This document shows, piece by piece, positions 47,701 to 56,174 of a DNA stretch of 56,653 nucleotides (the first letter of the stretch is position 1; every line of letters starts with the position of its first letter). Under the pieces are notes generated by a model. The model did no database searches. It was not told the origin of the DNA and was given only the letters and a program-made list of their open reading frames with translations. The stretch is from Clostridium bornimense (lineage in GTDB: Bacteria; Bacillota; Clostridia; Clostridiales; Clostridiaceae): positions 1-56,653 of the forward strand of contig NZ_JAHLOD010000023.1 in assembly GCF_018917145.1 (NCBI RefSeq), read 5' to 3'. The position numbers and the translations under genes were made by a program.

Positions 47701-48263
47701 AGTTAAAGGAAATGGAAGGTCTTCTAGAAAAGAAAGAAAAGTTAGATCACAAACTTGCATTGCTTAGTGATTTAGAAAAATTATTTAAGGGAAAGAAGTT
47801 TGTTGAATTTGTAGCAGCTCATCAGCTTAAATATATTTCTATGGAGGCATCAAAAAGACTAAAAGAAATTACTAACGGCAATTATGGTCTTGAAGTAGAT
47901 GAAAATGGTAAGTTTATAATAAGAGATTATAAAAATGGTGGAGCAGAAAGAGATGCAACTACCCTTTCTGGTGGAGAGACTTTCTTAGCATCATTGGCAC
48001 TAGCTTTGGCATTATCAGCTCAAATTCAGTTGAAAGGTACGGCACCTTTAGAATTATTCTTCTTAGATGAGGGATTTGGTACATTAGATGATAATTTATT
48101 AGATATAGTAATGAATTCCCTTGAAAAGATTCATAATGATAAGTTAAAGATAGGTATAATAAGTCATGTTGAGTCTATTAAAAACAGAGTTCCAATGCAA
48201 CTAGTAATAACACCAGCAGAGTCAGGGCGTGGTGGCAGTAAAGTTGAAATTGTGACAAATTAG
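44772..48263 (+). CDS. sbcC: Exonuclease SbcC, Rad50-type ATPase subunit
   Basis: This is the SMC-like ATPase partner of SbcD (1163 aa). Walker A GPTGSGKS is near residue 35, and the ABC signature TLSGGETFLASLALA and Walker B FFLDEGFGTLD are near the C-terminus. Two long coiled coils (about 180-560 and 600-1010) meet at the zinc hook ICPVCGS (about 575). AGAGGAGGAAG precedes ATG 44772 inside sbcD. All elements are intact; length is usual for Firmicutes. Confidence 0.97.
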   Translation: MRPIKLEIKGLNSFIEKQTIDFNKLTKRGLFGIFGPTGSGKSTILDGITLALYGEVSRKSSNYINTNCDSTSVEFTFQISGADTKRYVVSREFKRKKDGAINSGKCKLMDITDGKNEILADKKKLIDEKVKSIIGLGIEDFTRTVVLPQGKFSEFLKLEGKSRRDMLERLFNLQQYGDNLSFKLSKEIVREKENNSVLLGELKGYEDISRELLKSKESELVEISRNLSNAKDELLKIDTVYKENEELWNLQLDLIGYREKEKTLIRKKGDIEKSKEVVRLGEAAARVLPYIKGYDNTLKEIEKTQLQITETKNIIEKIKKEKEVLEEKWTIAKENNDTKKPELLVKKQKASDALEDKKSLNNMLKKITELKINLNEISERGKNQNAIFNKLKVELESLEKKEKEADEKILSLKIEDGLKEKVQKGIILKERHDTFKENIDKNNSKIKGILQVIENNNNLKESASNNLESITKSLDGKIEMLENLLKSVPGTQDDLLNMQKLLSENKEKWSSFNRISKDIEDGKDRISKFHIDLDNYNKVICNEEESLIAMKNNLDIMDKEMLAHNLREQLREGEICPVCGSREHFKENIKAIKIDGIKELEDNIKDKDILLKGYNEKVAIVKANIKNEEEKLQENNKILLELGSDFKNISPKELEDNFIKLKSDIESHINKKEQLEKEVNLGKEEKLNLEKNISNVVVEIKNLNKQYKEIEKENKSLEEDFKGIKDELNQLVRDTNVEDFKSKWEEIKVIEEKREKLLEELKNFRGAKDKLSKEQEEIKKSTDDLRGEFIEKRSNMQALEENCKEKEDSIKSKVGVVEDISELLASIEKEVKFIEDTYKNLENEKLVKDKEYTTANENYSSILGKKEQLLHRKGLEEESINEKLQEEKFTSIDEVRRYEVSNMEVEALKKEIEEYNDLLLRLKGTIESINVKINGRFLEEEKWEKIKSDKVSLEEKYKLISEDKVRIDEEIKNINTKLKEMEGLLEKKEKLDHKLALLSDLEKLFKGKKFVEFVAAHQLKYISMEASKRLKEITNGNYGLEVDENGKFIIRDYKNGGAERDATTLSGGETFLASLALALALSAQIQLKGTAPLELFFLDEGFGTLDDNLLDIVMNSLEKIHNDKLKIGIISHVESIKNRVPMQLVITPAESGRGGSKVEIVTN

Positions 48264-48274
48264 TATGTAGAATA

Positions 48275-48319
48275 AAAAATCATGGAGTTTCTTTATAATG
48301 TGGATTCCATGATTTTTTG
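48275..48319 (+). terminator. Terminator of sbcDC
   Basis: AAAAAATCATGGA (48275-48287) pairs perfectly with TCCATGATTTTTT (48307-48319). Confidence 0.85.
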
Positions 48320-48342
48320 CTATTGTAAGTGTTATAATTGGA

Positions 48343-48373
48343 TATTAACATCTGTTTTAGAAAAGTAGTGGTG
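48343..48373 (-). repeat. Interspersed repeat ACCACTACTTT, copy C
   Basis: Read on the minus strand it begins ACCACTACTTTTCTAAAACA and continues GATGTTAATAT, with about four changes from copies A and B. It lies between the sbcDC terminator and the flotillin terminator. Confidence 0.75.
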
Positions 48374-48428
48374 AATTTCTGTGTGTTTGTCCACAGTGAT
48401 ATAGTGGAATGTTTCTAGGTAGAGAAAT

Positions 48429-48478
48429 AAAGGAGTTATCGCTAACATCATTACTGTTAGTATGATAACTCCTTTTTT
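48429..48478. terminator. Bidirectional terminator between sbcDC and flotillin
   Basis: AAAGGAGTTATC (48429-48440) pairs with GATAACTCCTTT (48464-48475), with an inner stem CTAACA/TGTTAG. T-rich ends on both strands suit the convergent genes, especially the flotillin gene. Confidence 0.8.
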
Positions 48479-48490
48479 AGAGAGTGGATA

Positions 48491-49921
48491 TTAATTTTTT
48501 ATGTCTTTTATTTCAGGTGTGTCGTCTTTGGTAATAGCCAATTTATTAACTTTTTCTTTTTTAGAAATATCTTTGATTAAGTCTACAATATTAACACCTG
48601 TTAAAGAGTTAACCACCTCTGGTAGTTCAGCCATAATATTAGTGACGTTTTTTGTAACTTTTGAAGCAGCTCCTTGTCCACCATTATCAATTACAACCAT
48701 CTTATCAGTTCTAGAAAGTGGTTCTGCAATGTAACGAGCTATTTCTGGAAGCTTATCAGCTAACATTTGAATAACAGCAGCATCACCATATTGTTTGTAT
48801 GCCTCAGCTTTTTCTTTCATGGCTTCCGCCTCAGCCTTCATAGCATCAGCATTTGCTTCACCTTTAAGTCTTATTGCTTCAGCTTCTGCCATACCTTTAA
48901 TTTTTATTGCTTCAGCTTCAGCTTCTGCTTGCTTTATTAATTTAAATCTTGCTGCTTCCGCCTTTTGCTCTTCGCTATATTTATCAGCTTCTGCTACTTT
49001 TTTTATAGTTGCATCAAGTTCCATAGCTTTTTTTCTAGCTTGTTGCTCTGCTATTTCTGTTTGTCTTTGTTCCTCAAAAAGCTCTGCATTTTTTGCAGCT
49101 TCAATAACTTGTTTTTTAACGATGTTTTGTTCTACTTCATAAGAGAAGTCAGCTTTTGCTTTTGCTCTTTGTTCTTCTTCTTTATAAGCTTGTACTCTAA
49201 GTTCTTTTTCCTTTATGGCTTTAGCTATTTCAGTATCAGCTTTAATTTCTGCTTCTGTTCCAAGTCGTTTAGCTTCTGCTGTTTTTTGTTTTTCTTCTCT
49301 TTGTGCTTCAGCTTCTGCAATAGCAGCATTCTTTTTAACTTCAGCTATTTGTTTAGCACCTAAAGCTGTTAAGTAACCTTTAGTATCATCTATATCTCTT
49401 ATAGTAAATGTTTTTATTTCAAGTCCCATTTTTTCTAAGTCGCTTTTTGCGACATTTTCTACTTCATTAGCAAACATTTCTCTGTCTTTATAGATCTCTT
49501 CAATGGACATTTTTGATACAATCTCACGAAGTTTACCTTCAAGAACATCTTGTACAGTACTTCTGATAACTTCAATAGTTTCTCTTTCTTTGCCAGTATT
49601 AAATTGTTCCATAGCAAGAAGGATTCCAGTAGATGAAGACATTATTTTTATGATGGCTACACCATCGGTGTCGATAGGAACACCATTACTATCTAGTGAC
49701 TCATGAGTCCTAACTTCTACTTTCATATTTTCTAATGATATTCTGTCAGTTTGTTCAAAGAAAGGTATGACAAGTCCACCACCACCACTAATGACTCTCT
49801 TTTTTAAACCTGTAACTACTATGGCTTTATCAGCGGGAGCTTTTTTCCATGTTATTAGGATTAGTGATATTATAACCACAATAGATATAGCAACAATAAT
49901 AGCTATAGTCGGAATTTTCAT
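48491..49921 (-). CDS. Flotillin-family membrane protein (YqiK/FloT-like)
   Basis: A 476-aa SPFH/flotillin protein that forms large oligomers in membrane microdomains. An N-terminal membrane helix (about 4-24, TIAIIVAISIVVIISLILIT) is followed by the SPFH domain (about 30-200, with GLVIPFFEQTDRISL). A long Ala/Glu-rich coiled region (about 210-380, repeated EAEA units) and a C-terminal segment with GGQGAA end the chain. The start at 49921 follows AGGAGGTTGATGTA; a longer frame to 49969 has no ribosome site. It is a single gene on the minus strand. Confidence 0.93.
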   Translation of the reverse strand: MKIPTIAIIVAISIVVIISLILITWKKAPADKAIVVTGLKKRVISGGGGLVIPFFEQTDRISLENMKVEVRTHESLDSNGVPIDTDGVAIIKIMSSSTGILLAMEQFNTGKERETIEVIRSTVQDVLEGKLREIVSKMSIEEIYKDREMFANEVENVAKSDLEKMGLEIKTFTIRDIDDTKGYLTALGAKQIAEVKKNAAIAEAEAQREEKQKTAEAKRLGTEAEIKADTEIAKAIKEKELRVQAYKEEEQRAKAKADFSYEVEQNIVKKQVIEAAKNAELFEEQRQTEIAEQQARKKAMELDATIKKVAEADKYSEEQKAEAARFKLIKQAEAEAEAIKIKGMAEAEAIRLKGEANADAMKAEAEAMKEKAEAYKQYGDAAVIQMLADKLPEIARYIAEPLSRTDKMVVIDNGGQGAASKVTKNVTNIMAELPEVVNSLTGVNIVDLIKDISKKEKVNKLAITKDDTPEIKDIKN

Positions 49922-50093
49922 TACATCAACCTCCTGTAATATATTATTTGATTTACTATATATTAGCATAATGAAAGAGGAAACACAATAGATATGGTAA
50001 ATATTTTTATATAAAAGGCTTTTAATTACCGTATTTCAAGAGCTATATAAAATATAAATCGACAAAAAATATACAAAATAGAAAATAATATGA

Positions 50094-50099
50094 TATAAT
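50094..50099 (+). promoter_or_regulatory. Extended -10 box ahead of the acidic protein gene
   Basis: TGATATAAT (50091-50099) lies 55 bases before GTG 50154. A TCGACAA stretch at 50059-50065 resembles half of a Spo0A box, but is not a full match. Confidence 0.45.
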
Positions 50100-50153
50100 G
50101 AAGAAAATACATGAATTGTGGACAAAGAGTTTTCGAAAGAAAGAGGGATCAAC

Positions 50154-51140
50154 GTGGATATAATAGAAACTATTAAAAGCTTTTTTGGGGGAAATAAAGT
50201 AGAGATAATTGACGGCATAGAGTTTAAAGGTAAAGAAATTAAGGCATTACATAGATATAAGGAAAAACTTAATGAGAGATTATCTGTTACTAAGTTATAT
50301 ATTAGAGAGAAGAATATTGAGAGTGAAGAAGTTAGGGTAAATTTATTAAATAAAACAAGAATAATTGCTGTATTATATTGTTTCAATACTGAATTGGATA
50401 TGAAAAAACTTAAATGTGTTGATGAAATTATTAGGGCTATGGACAATGATGTATTTATGAAATATATATATGAATTAGAGGAATGTAATAGTATAGAGTT
50501 GACATCTGATAATAAAGTTGGATTAAAGCATATAACTAAATTTCTTCATTATAATTCAATAGAGATGCCGAAAGAAATTAGTAGTGAAGAAGATAATAAA
50601 GATGAAGATTTTATAGAAGTAGAAATAAGAAATATAGAAGAAAAACAAGATGTTGTTGATGAATCTATGGAAAGCGAAAATGAGAATAATAATGATGTGG
50701 AAGTAATAGAAGAGGAAGAAATAGAAAATATCGCAGAAAAAGAAGAAGACGTTGAAGGAAATAAAGACGTTTTAGAAAAGGAAGAAGAGGTTAAAGAAAA
50801 TAAAGAAGTTCCGGAAAAAGAAGAAGGCTTTGAAGAAAAAGAAGAAGATATTAAAGAGAAAAAGAATATTATAGAAAAAGAAACGAAATCGGAAAAAAAA
50901 GGAAATAGAACTGTAACAAAATTAAAAGAAGAAAATGAAGAGATTAAGGAGAAAATCTTAATAGCTTTAAAAAACAAAAATGATTTTATTACAATAAAGG
51001 AAATAAGAAAAGACGAATATTCCTTAGGTTTGTCCCAATGTACTAGTCAAAAAATATCTGCGTTAATTAGACAATTAGTTGAAGACGGTAAAGTAGAAAG
51101 AGTATCAGAGAAAAAAGTTATTAGATTTAAAATAAAATAA
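50154..51140 (+). CDS. Acidic protein with possible C-terminal winged helix
   Basis: A 328-aa cytosolic protein I do not recognise. Residues 1-135 are folded and helical (VEIIDGIEFKGKEIKALHRY). Residues about 140-255 are a Glu/Lys-rich disordered stretch with runs such as EKEEEVKENKEVPEKEEG. The last 70 residues (ENEEIKEKILIALKNKNDFI, then SALIRQLVEDGKVERV) fit a winged-helix domain. The start is GTG 50154 with AAGAGGG before it; an in-frame GTG at 50118 has no ribosome site. It may be DNA-binding, but no target is visible. Confidence 0.75.
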   Translation: MDIIETIKSFFGGNKVEIIDGIEFKGKEIKALHRYKEKLNERLSVTKLYIREKNIESEEVRVNLLNKTRIIAVLYCFNTELDMKKLKCVDEIIRAMDNDVFMKYIYELEECNSIELTSDNKVGLKHITKFLHYNSIEMPKEISSEEDNKDEDFIEVEIRNIEEKQDVVDESMESENENNNDVEVIEEEEIENIAEKEEDVEGNKDVLEKEEEVKENKEVPEKEEGFEEKEEDIKEKKNIIEKETKSEKKGNRTVTKLKEENEEIKEKILIALKNKNDFITIKEIRKDEYSLGLSQCTSQKISALIRQLVEDGKVERVSEKKVIRFKIK

Positions 51141-51147
51141 TATTAAG

Positions 51148-51180
51148 AAACCAATATTCTGAATTGAATATTGGTTTTTT
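51148..51180 (+). terminator. Terminator after the acidic protein gene
   Basis: AAACCAATATTC (51148-51159) pairs perfectly with GAATATTGGTTT (51166-51177) and is followed by Ts. Confidence 0.85.
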
Positions 51181-51398
51181 CATACCAAATAAAGAAAAAA
51201 TACAAAAATACAATAAAAATCAAGAAATAATAAAATTCTAGTTAATTCAATAAAAAACCTGTATTTTATGTTGAAAAATTTAATAAAACTCACAAAAAGA
51301 TAAAATAGTATTTACATAAAAAGAGATAAGGTGTATATTTAGGTACAATATATAAAAAATAACAAATGCAATATGCAAATGTACGAGGGAGGGAAATT

Positions 51399-53285
51399 AT
51401 GATTGTTGTAAGTTTAGTTTATTTTATCATTTCTATGACGATTTTAATAAGTGGCTATTTTGCAGCTAGATCAAATCCAAAGTATGCAAAGATAGTAGTT
51501 GTCACAGAAATGATTGCAATTATTATTTATACTACTTGTAGATTGGTTACATTACCATATTCATCTGTATCTGGAATGATTTTTGGTGGCATTTTATTTT
51601 TAGCAGAATTAATTTCTATTGTACAGTTTGTTTGTATACAATATTTATATGGTAAAGGTGCTAATGCGAAGAAACAAGAGGTTAAAGGGTTAGAAGTATA
51701 TAATGGCAAAGAATTACCAACAGTAGATGTGCTGATATGTACTTACAATGAGCCTTTAAAGTTAGTAGAAAAAAATGTTGCAGCGTGCTTGAATTTAAAT
51801 TATCCAAAGGACAGATATAAAGTATATGTTTGTGATGATGGTAGAAGAAAAGAATTTAAGGATATGGCTGAAAGTTATGGAGTTCAATATATTACTAGAG
51901 ATAATAATCTTTATGCAAAGGCTGGAAATATAAATAATGCTTTAGAATTTACAAATGGGGAATTATTTGTGGTTTTAGATGCAGATATGATGCCAAAGAG
52001 AGAATTCTTAGAAAAGACAGTAGGATATTTTATTGATGAAAATATGGGTTTTGTTCAAACTCCACAAAATTATTATAATCCTGATATGTATCAATATCAT
52101 TTAAATAAAAATATACCTAATGAACAAGACTTTTTTATGAGAGATTTACAAGAACATAAGGCAGCTATTAATGCAATAATTGATGTTGGAACAAATAATG
52201 TATATAGCAGAGATGCAATTATGAAGATAGGTAAATTTCCAACATGTACTATAACAGAAGATATGGCAGTGGGTATGTTATTACAAGGTAATGGATATAA
52301 AAGCGTATTTATAAATGAAACGTTGGCGTTAGGATTAAGTCCTACTACATTTGTGGATCTTGTAAAACAAAGAGATCGTTGGTGTAGAGGAAATATACAG
52401 GTTATGAAGAAATTCACTAAGCTTTTTAAAGAAAAGTTGAATTTTAGCCAAAAGATATCATATCTTAGTGGATATTTGTTCTGGTTTGGATCTATAACAA
52501 AGATGGTATTTATATTATGTCCAATGGTGTATTTATTTTTTGGAGTCCCAATTATTGATTGTAATTTAATTGTTATGGCTTCTGTACTTATTCCCTATTC
52601 AATAGGTCAATTATTAGTAATGAAATCAGTACCAACAAAAAATCAAAAGATGTTATATAGTATATTTTATGATACAGCTGTAGCTCCACATTTAGTGTTC
52701 TCAGTTATAAAGTCACTTTTAAATTTAAAGGTTAGTTTTAATGTAACACCTAAAGATGTTACAACTGGTAAATCATATTTTCAATTTAAAGTAGTGGCAC
52801 CACATATTTTCCTTTTGAGTATAATATTAATTTCATGGATTGTGGGAGTTGTAAATGTTAAGGTTGGTAACATTTATTTTATAGGATATTTAATTAATAT
52901 TTTATGGAGTATATATAATGTTATTGCTCTTGGTGTATGTATAAGACTTGCATATCAAAGACCTATATATAGGACATCTGAACGTATAACTGTATCAGAA
53001 GATACTAAGTTAGAGTTAAATACAGATAAATATGGTGATGTAAAAGGAAAGATACATGATTTCTCTGAAAAGGGATTAGGAATAATACTTCCTAAACGAT
53101 ATGATTTTAATGTTAATGATAAAATTAAGTTGAAAATATCCAATAATGAACAAGGGTTGGAGGCTAATGCGAGAGTTGCTAGAAGTTCTGATAATTTTAT
53201 TGGAGTAGAATTAGATGAATTGCCACCAAAGGAAATGAAGGAAATTATGGCGATTTATATGGAAAACTTAACTCCATATTATTAA
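51399..53285 (+). CDS. BcsA-like glycosyltransferase with PilZ domain
   Basis: A 628-aa membrane GT2 enzyme like the cellulose synthase catalytic subunit. It has two N-terminal helices, then the catalytic loop: LICTYNEPL, CDDGRR, LDADMMP (DxD), TEDMAV (the general base ED) and QRDRWCRG. Several C-terminal membrane helices lead to a PilZ domain with RTSER (RxxxR) and DFSEKG (DxSxxG), the cyclic-di-GMP contacts. Both motifs are intact, so c-di-GMP-controlled polysaccharide synthesis is expected. GGGAGGG precedes ATG 51399; the in-frame ATG at 51366 has none. No bcsB- or hydrolase-like partner is adjacent, so the polymer is uncertain. Confidence 0.9.
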   Translation: MIVVSLVYFIISMTILISGYFAARSNPKYAKIVVVTEMIAIIIYTTCRLVTLPYSSVSGMIFGGILFLAELISIVQFVCIQYLYGKGANAKKQEVKGLEVYNGKELPTVDVLICTYNEPLKLVEKNVAACLNLNYPKDRYKVYVCDDGRRKEFKDMAESYGVQYITRDNNLYAKAGNINNALEFTNGELFVVLDADMMPKREFLEKTVGYFIDENMGFVQTPQNYYNPDMYQYHLNKNIPNEQDFFMRDLQEHKAAINAIIDVGTNNVYSRDAIMKIGKFPTCTITEDMAVGMLLQGNGYKSVFINETLALGLSPTTFVDLVKQRDRWCRGNIQVMKKFTKLFKEKLNFSQKISYLSGYLFWFGSITKMVFILCPMVYLFFGVPIIDCNLIVMASVLIPYSIGQLLVMKSVPTKNQKMLYSIFYDTAVAPHLVFSVIKSLLNLKVSFNVTPKDVTTGKSYFQFKVVAPHIFLLSIILISWIVGVVNVKVGNIYFIGYLINILWSIYNVIALGVCIRLAYQRPIYRTSERITVSEDTKLELNTDKYGDVKGKIHDFSEKGLGIILPKRYDFNVNDKIKLKISNNEQGLEANARVARSSDNFIGVELDELPPKEMKEIMAIYMENLTPYY

Positions 53286-53290
53286 TTAAT

Positions 53291-53340
53291 AAGGGTTATT
53301 GCTAGAAAAAATTAAATTATTTTAGCAATAACCTTTTTAT
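53291..53340 (+). terminator. Terminator after the glycosyltransferase gene
   Basis: AAGGGTTATTGCTA (53291-53304) pairs with TAGCAATAACCTT (53323-53335), with one bulged G, and is followed by TTTATTTT. Confidence 0.8.
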
Positions 53341-53430
53341 TTTGCCCAAGAAAAAGAAGGAAAAATAGTGTTATATATAGAATTTAAGTAATAAAAAGTA
53401 GAATAGTTAAATTTTAAGGGTGACGGAAGT

Positions 53431-54126
53431 ATGAATGCAATTATAGCATATCTAAGAGAAGTAAATACAGTTTCTATAATATTGAGATTAACACTTGCTA
53501 CATTATTTGCAGGTATAATAGGATTAGAAAGAGGAAAGAAAAAGAGACCAGCAGGATTTAGAACACATATATTAGTGTGTATCGGTGCAACGATTATTAT
53601 GATTACAAATCAATATATAATTGACATAATGCATATGGATTCTGATCCTACAAGACTTGGAGCTCAAGTTATAAGTGGAATAGGTTTTTTAGGTGCAGGA
53701 ACTATAATTGTTGATAGAAGAAATCAGGTAAAAGGTCTTACTACAGCGGCTGGACTTTGGGCTTGTGCATGTATGGGACTAGCTATAGGGATTGGATTTT
53801 ATGAAGGTGCCATAATATCATGCATATTTTTATTCGGTGTGATGACAGGTCTTCACAAGTTGGATTTATATGTTCAAAATAATTCAAAGGTAATTAATAT
53901 TTATGTTGAATTTGATAATATATCTAATGTTACAAGTTTTATTAAGAAACTTAGGGCTCAAGGAATAAGAATTTCTAATTTAGAGGTACCAAAAACAGAT
54001 AAAATAGATAAGAATAATGTTGGGGTAGTTATGACTATAAGAATGTTAGAGAAAGTAAATCATGCTGATTGTATATTAGAATTGCATAATGAAGAAGGAG
54101 TATTATTTATTGAAGAAATTTCCTAA
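53431..54126 (+). CDS. MgtC/SapB-family membrane protein
   Basis: A 231-aa protein. Four to five membrane helices (about 15-150) carry the family core: GLERGKKKRPAGFRTHILVC, then GIGFLGAGTIIV and GLTTAAGLWACACMGLAIG. A C-terminal ACT-like cytosolic domain (about 155-231) follows. MgtC proteins modulate F-type ATP synthase or magnesium homeostasis in some bacteria; many members have no assigned role. AAGGGTGACGG precedes the ATG. It is a single gene. Confidence 0.92.
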   Translation: MNAIIAYLREVNTVSIILRLTLATLFAGIIGLERGKKKRPAGFRTHILVCIGATIIMITNQYIIDIMHMDSDPTRLGAQVISGIGFLGAGTIIVDRRNQVKGLTTAAGLWACACMGLAIGIGFYEGAIISCIFLFGVMTGLHKLDLYVQNNSKVINIYVEFDNISNVTSFIKKLRAQGIRISNLEVPKTDKIDKNNVGVVMTIRMLEKVNHADCILELHNEEGVLFIEEIS

Positions 54127-54173
54127 TATACATTAAAATACAAATTCATCATAAAATGTTTATATAAAATCGC

Positions 54174-54205
54174 ATATTAGTATCTGTTAAAGATAAGTAG
54201 TGGTA
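54174..54205 (-). repeat. Interspersed repeat ACCACTACTTT, copy D
   Basis: Read on the minus strand it begins TACCACTACTTATCTTTAAC and continues AGATACTAATAT. It forms an inverted pair with copy E, about 88 bases away. Confidence 0.7.
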
Positions 54206-54242
54206 AATGTAAAAGAATGTATTTGTAAAAAGAAAATAAGAG

Positions 54243-54282
54243 GCACATGGATAAATTTTAAATAGAATCCATGTGCTTTTAT
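54243..54282 (+). terminator. Terminator of the MgtC-family gene, between repeats D and E
   Basis: GCACATGGAT (54243-54252) pairs perfectly with ATCCATGTGC (54267-54276) and is followed by TTTTATT. It sits exactly inside the inverted pair of repeats. Confidence 0.8.
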
Positions 54283-54293
54283 TATATATTAGT

Positions 54294-54324
54294 ACCACTA
54301 CTTTCCGATAACAGATGCTAATAT
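54294..54324 (+). repeat. Interspersed repeat ACCACTACTTT, copy E
   Basis: It begins ACCACTACTTTCCGATAACA and continues GATGCTAATAT. With copy D it makes an inverted pair spanning 54174-54324. Confidence 0.75.
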
Positions 54325-54427
54325 CAATATATAACACAAATAATTACAATAACGAACATACAAATATATTGGAATAAATGATAAAAAGTGGTACTATAAA
54401 GGAAAAGTTAAGGAGGAAAATTGGGTT

Positions 54428-56053
54428 ATGGGAAAACGTTTAAAAGGGATTGTTGTGTTTTTGTTATTTATTGTATTGATATCTGGATGTGAGATTGGAA
54501 TGAAAGTTCCTTCATCTAAGAATTCTAAGTTTAATGAGGTAGAATTTGAAGATGTAAAAAGAAATAAAATTGATATGGATAATAAAAAAGGAGTTTATTA
54601 CGAAATTTTTGTAAGATCTTTTGCCGATTCTGATGGCGATGGAATTGGTGATATTAATGGTGTTACAGAAAAACTTTCATATTTAAAAGAATTGGGAGTA
54701 GAAGGAATTTGGCTTATGCCTATAACAGAGTCAGAGTCTTATCATGGTTATGATGTTACAGATTATAAGCAAATCGAGAAAGATTATGGTACTATGGAAG
54801 ATTTTCAAAAGTTATTAGAAGAAGCACATAAGCTAGATATAAAAGTAATTATGGATCTAGTTATTAATCATACTAGTTCTGAACATTCATGGTTTAAAGA
54901 ATCTAAATCTTCAATAGACAGTAAGTATAGAGATTATTATAGATGGGTTACTAAAGATGATAAGGATAATTATGTATCCAATGCGACATCAGATTTTGGG
55001 TCAGATAATGTATGGCACAAAAAAAATGGAGCTTATTACTACGGAATTTTTTGGAGTGGTATGCCAGATTTGAATTATAATAATGAAGCCGTAAGAGAAG
55101 AAATAAAAGATATAGCAAAGTTTTGGTTAAAAAAAGGTGTTGATGGTTTTAGGTTAGATGCAGCAAGGCATATTTATGGTGTACATGAATTTGAAGAAGA
55201 AAGTGATCCGTTACATAAGAATTTGCAATGGTGGAATGAGTTTGCTGCTGCATGTGAAGAAGTTAATAAAAATGTATATTTAGTCGGAGAATGTTGGGAT
55301 GAATCAAGAAAAGATGTATCTGCCTATGTACAACCTTTTGATACTATCTTTAATTTTGATGTATCTGCAGATATTTTTAATGCAATATCTTCTGGTAAAG
55401 CTATTATCGATAATAAAGAATTTTCTAAGAGTCTAGAGGAAATCTATAGTAGATATGATTCTATAGATAGTAATTACATTGATGGAGTTTTTGCAACAAA
55501 TCATGATCAAGAGAGGATTATGTCAATGTGTGACTCAGAAGAAAAATCTAAACTGGCAACTATGATATATATGACATTACCAGGTAATCCTTATATATAT
55601 TATGGTGAAGAAATAGGAATGAGAGGGAAAAAGCCTGATGAAAATATAAGAGAACCTTTTGTGTGGACTGATGGAAGTAAAAATTCAAATACTACTTGGG
55701 AAAAAAGCAAATACAATAAAGATTTAACACCATTAGACGAACAGAAGAAAGATAAAAATTCAATGTATAGTTTTTATAAGGAAGTTATTAATTTAAGAAA
55801 ATCTACACCAGCATTATATAATGGTGATTTTAAGGCTATAGAAGCAAATAATAATAGTATTATGGCATATGAAAGAAATAAGGATGATAGTAAAGTATAC
55901 GTAATTCATAACTTTAGTGAAAAAGAACAACAAGTAACAGTAGAGAATATAGATGGAATGAAAGTGGAATATTCAAGAAGTGGTAAGGATTCTATAAAAG
56001 GAAACAAATTAAAGATAAAACCATTATCTTCAGTAGTTATTTCAAAAAAATAA
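54428..56053 (+). CDS. Lipoprotein alpha-amylase/glucosidase (GH13)
   Basis: A 541-aa GH13 enzyme that cuts alpha-1,4-glucans, anchored outside the cell. The N-terminus is a lipoprotein signal with lipobox LISGC (lipidated at Cys21). The (beta/alpha)8 barrel has the four family regions: DLVINH, GFRLDAARH (nucleophile Asp), VGECWDE (acid Glu) and TNHDQE (transition-state Asp). FADSDGDGIGDINGV, near the N-terminus, is typical of oligo-glucosidase/amylase subfamilies with a calcium-binding loop. AAGGAGG lies 11 bases before ATG 54428. It probably degrades starch or maltodextrins for uptake. Confidence 0.94.
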   Translation: MGKRLKGIVVFLLFIVLISGCEIGMKVPSSKNSKFNEVEFEDVKRNKIDMDNKKGVYYEIFVRSFADSDGDGIGDINGVTEKLSYLKELGVEGIWLMPITESESYHGYDVTDYKQIEKDYGTMEDFQKLLEEAHKLDIKVIMDLVINHTSSEHSWFKESKSSIDSKYRDYYRWVTKDDKDNYVSNATSDFGSDNVWHKKNGAYYYGIFWSGMPDLNYNNEAVREEIKDIAKFWLKKGVDGFRLDAARHIYGVHEFEEESDPLHKNLQWWNEFAAACEEVNKNVYLVGECWDESRKDVSAYVQPFDTIFNFDVSADIFNAISSGKAIIDNKEFSKSLEEIYSRYDSIDSNYIDGVFATNHDQERIMSMCDSEEKSKLATMIYMTLPGNPYIYYGEEIGMRGKKPDENIREPFVWTDGSKNSNTTWEKSKYNKDLTPLDEQKKDKNSMYSFYKEVINLRKSTPALYNGDFKAIEANNNSIMAYERNKDDSKVYVIHNFSEKEQQVTVENIDGMKVEYSRSGKDSIKGNKLKIKPLSSVVISKK

Positions 56054-56174
56054 ATATTTTGAAAGCATACTCATAAAAACTACAGCATAGCTTCGATAAT
56101 ATTGCAGATAAATAAGATATAAAAGTTTTTGCTACTATAATGATGCTAATCTAATATGAAGTGAGGTGCAGAGT

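Noticed and set aside
48501-49991. Several plus-strand ORFs opposite the flotillin gene, rich in Ser, Ala, Phe and Cys
   Set aside because: They are mirror images of the Ala/Glu-rich coiled region on the minus strand, lack ribosome sites and encode low-complexity peptides.
56054-56174. A sixth copy of the ACCACTACTTT repeat near 56130
   Set aside because: Only GATGCTAAT and a loose GCTACTA match; the spacing and remaining bases do not fit.
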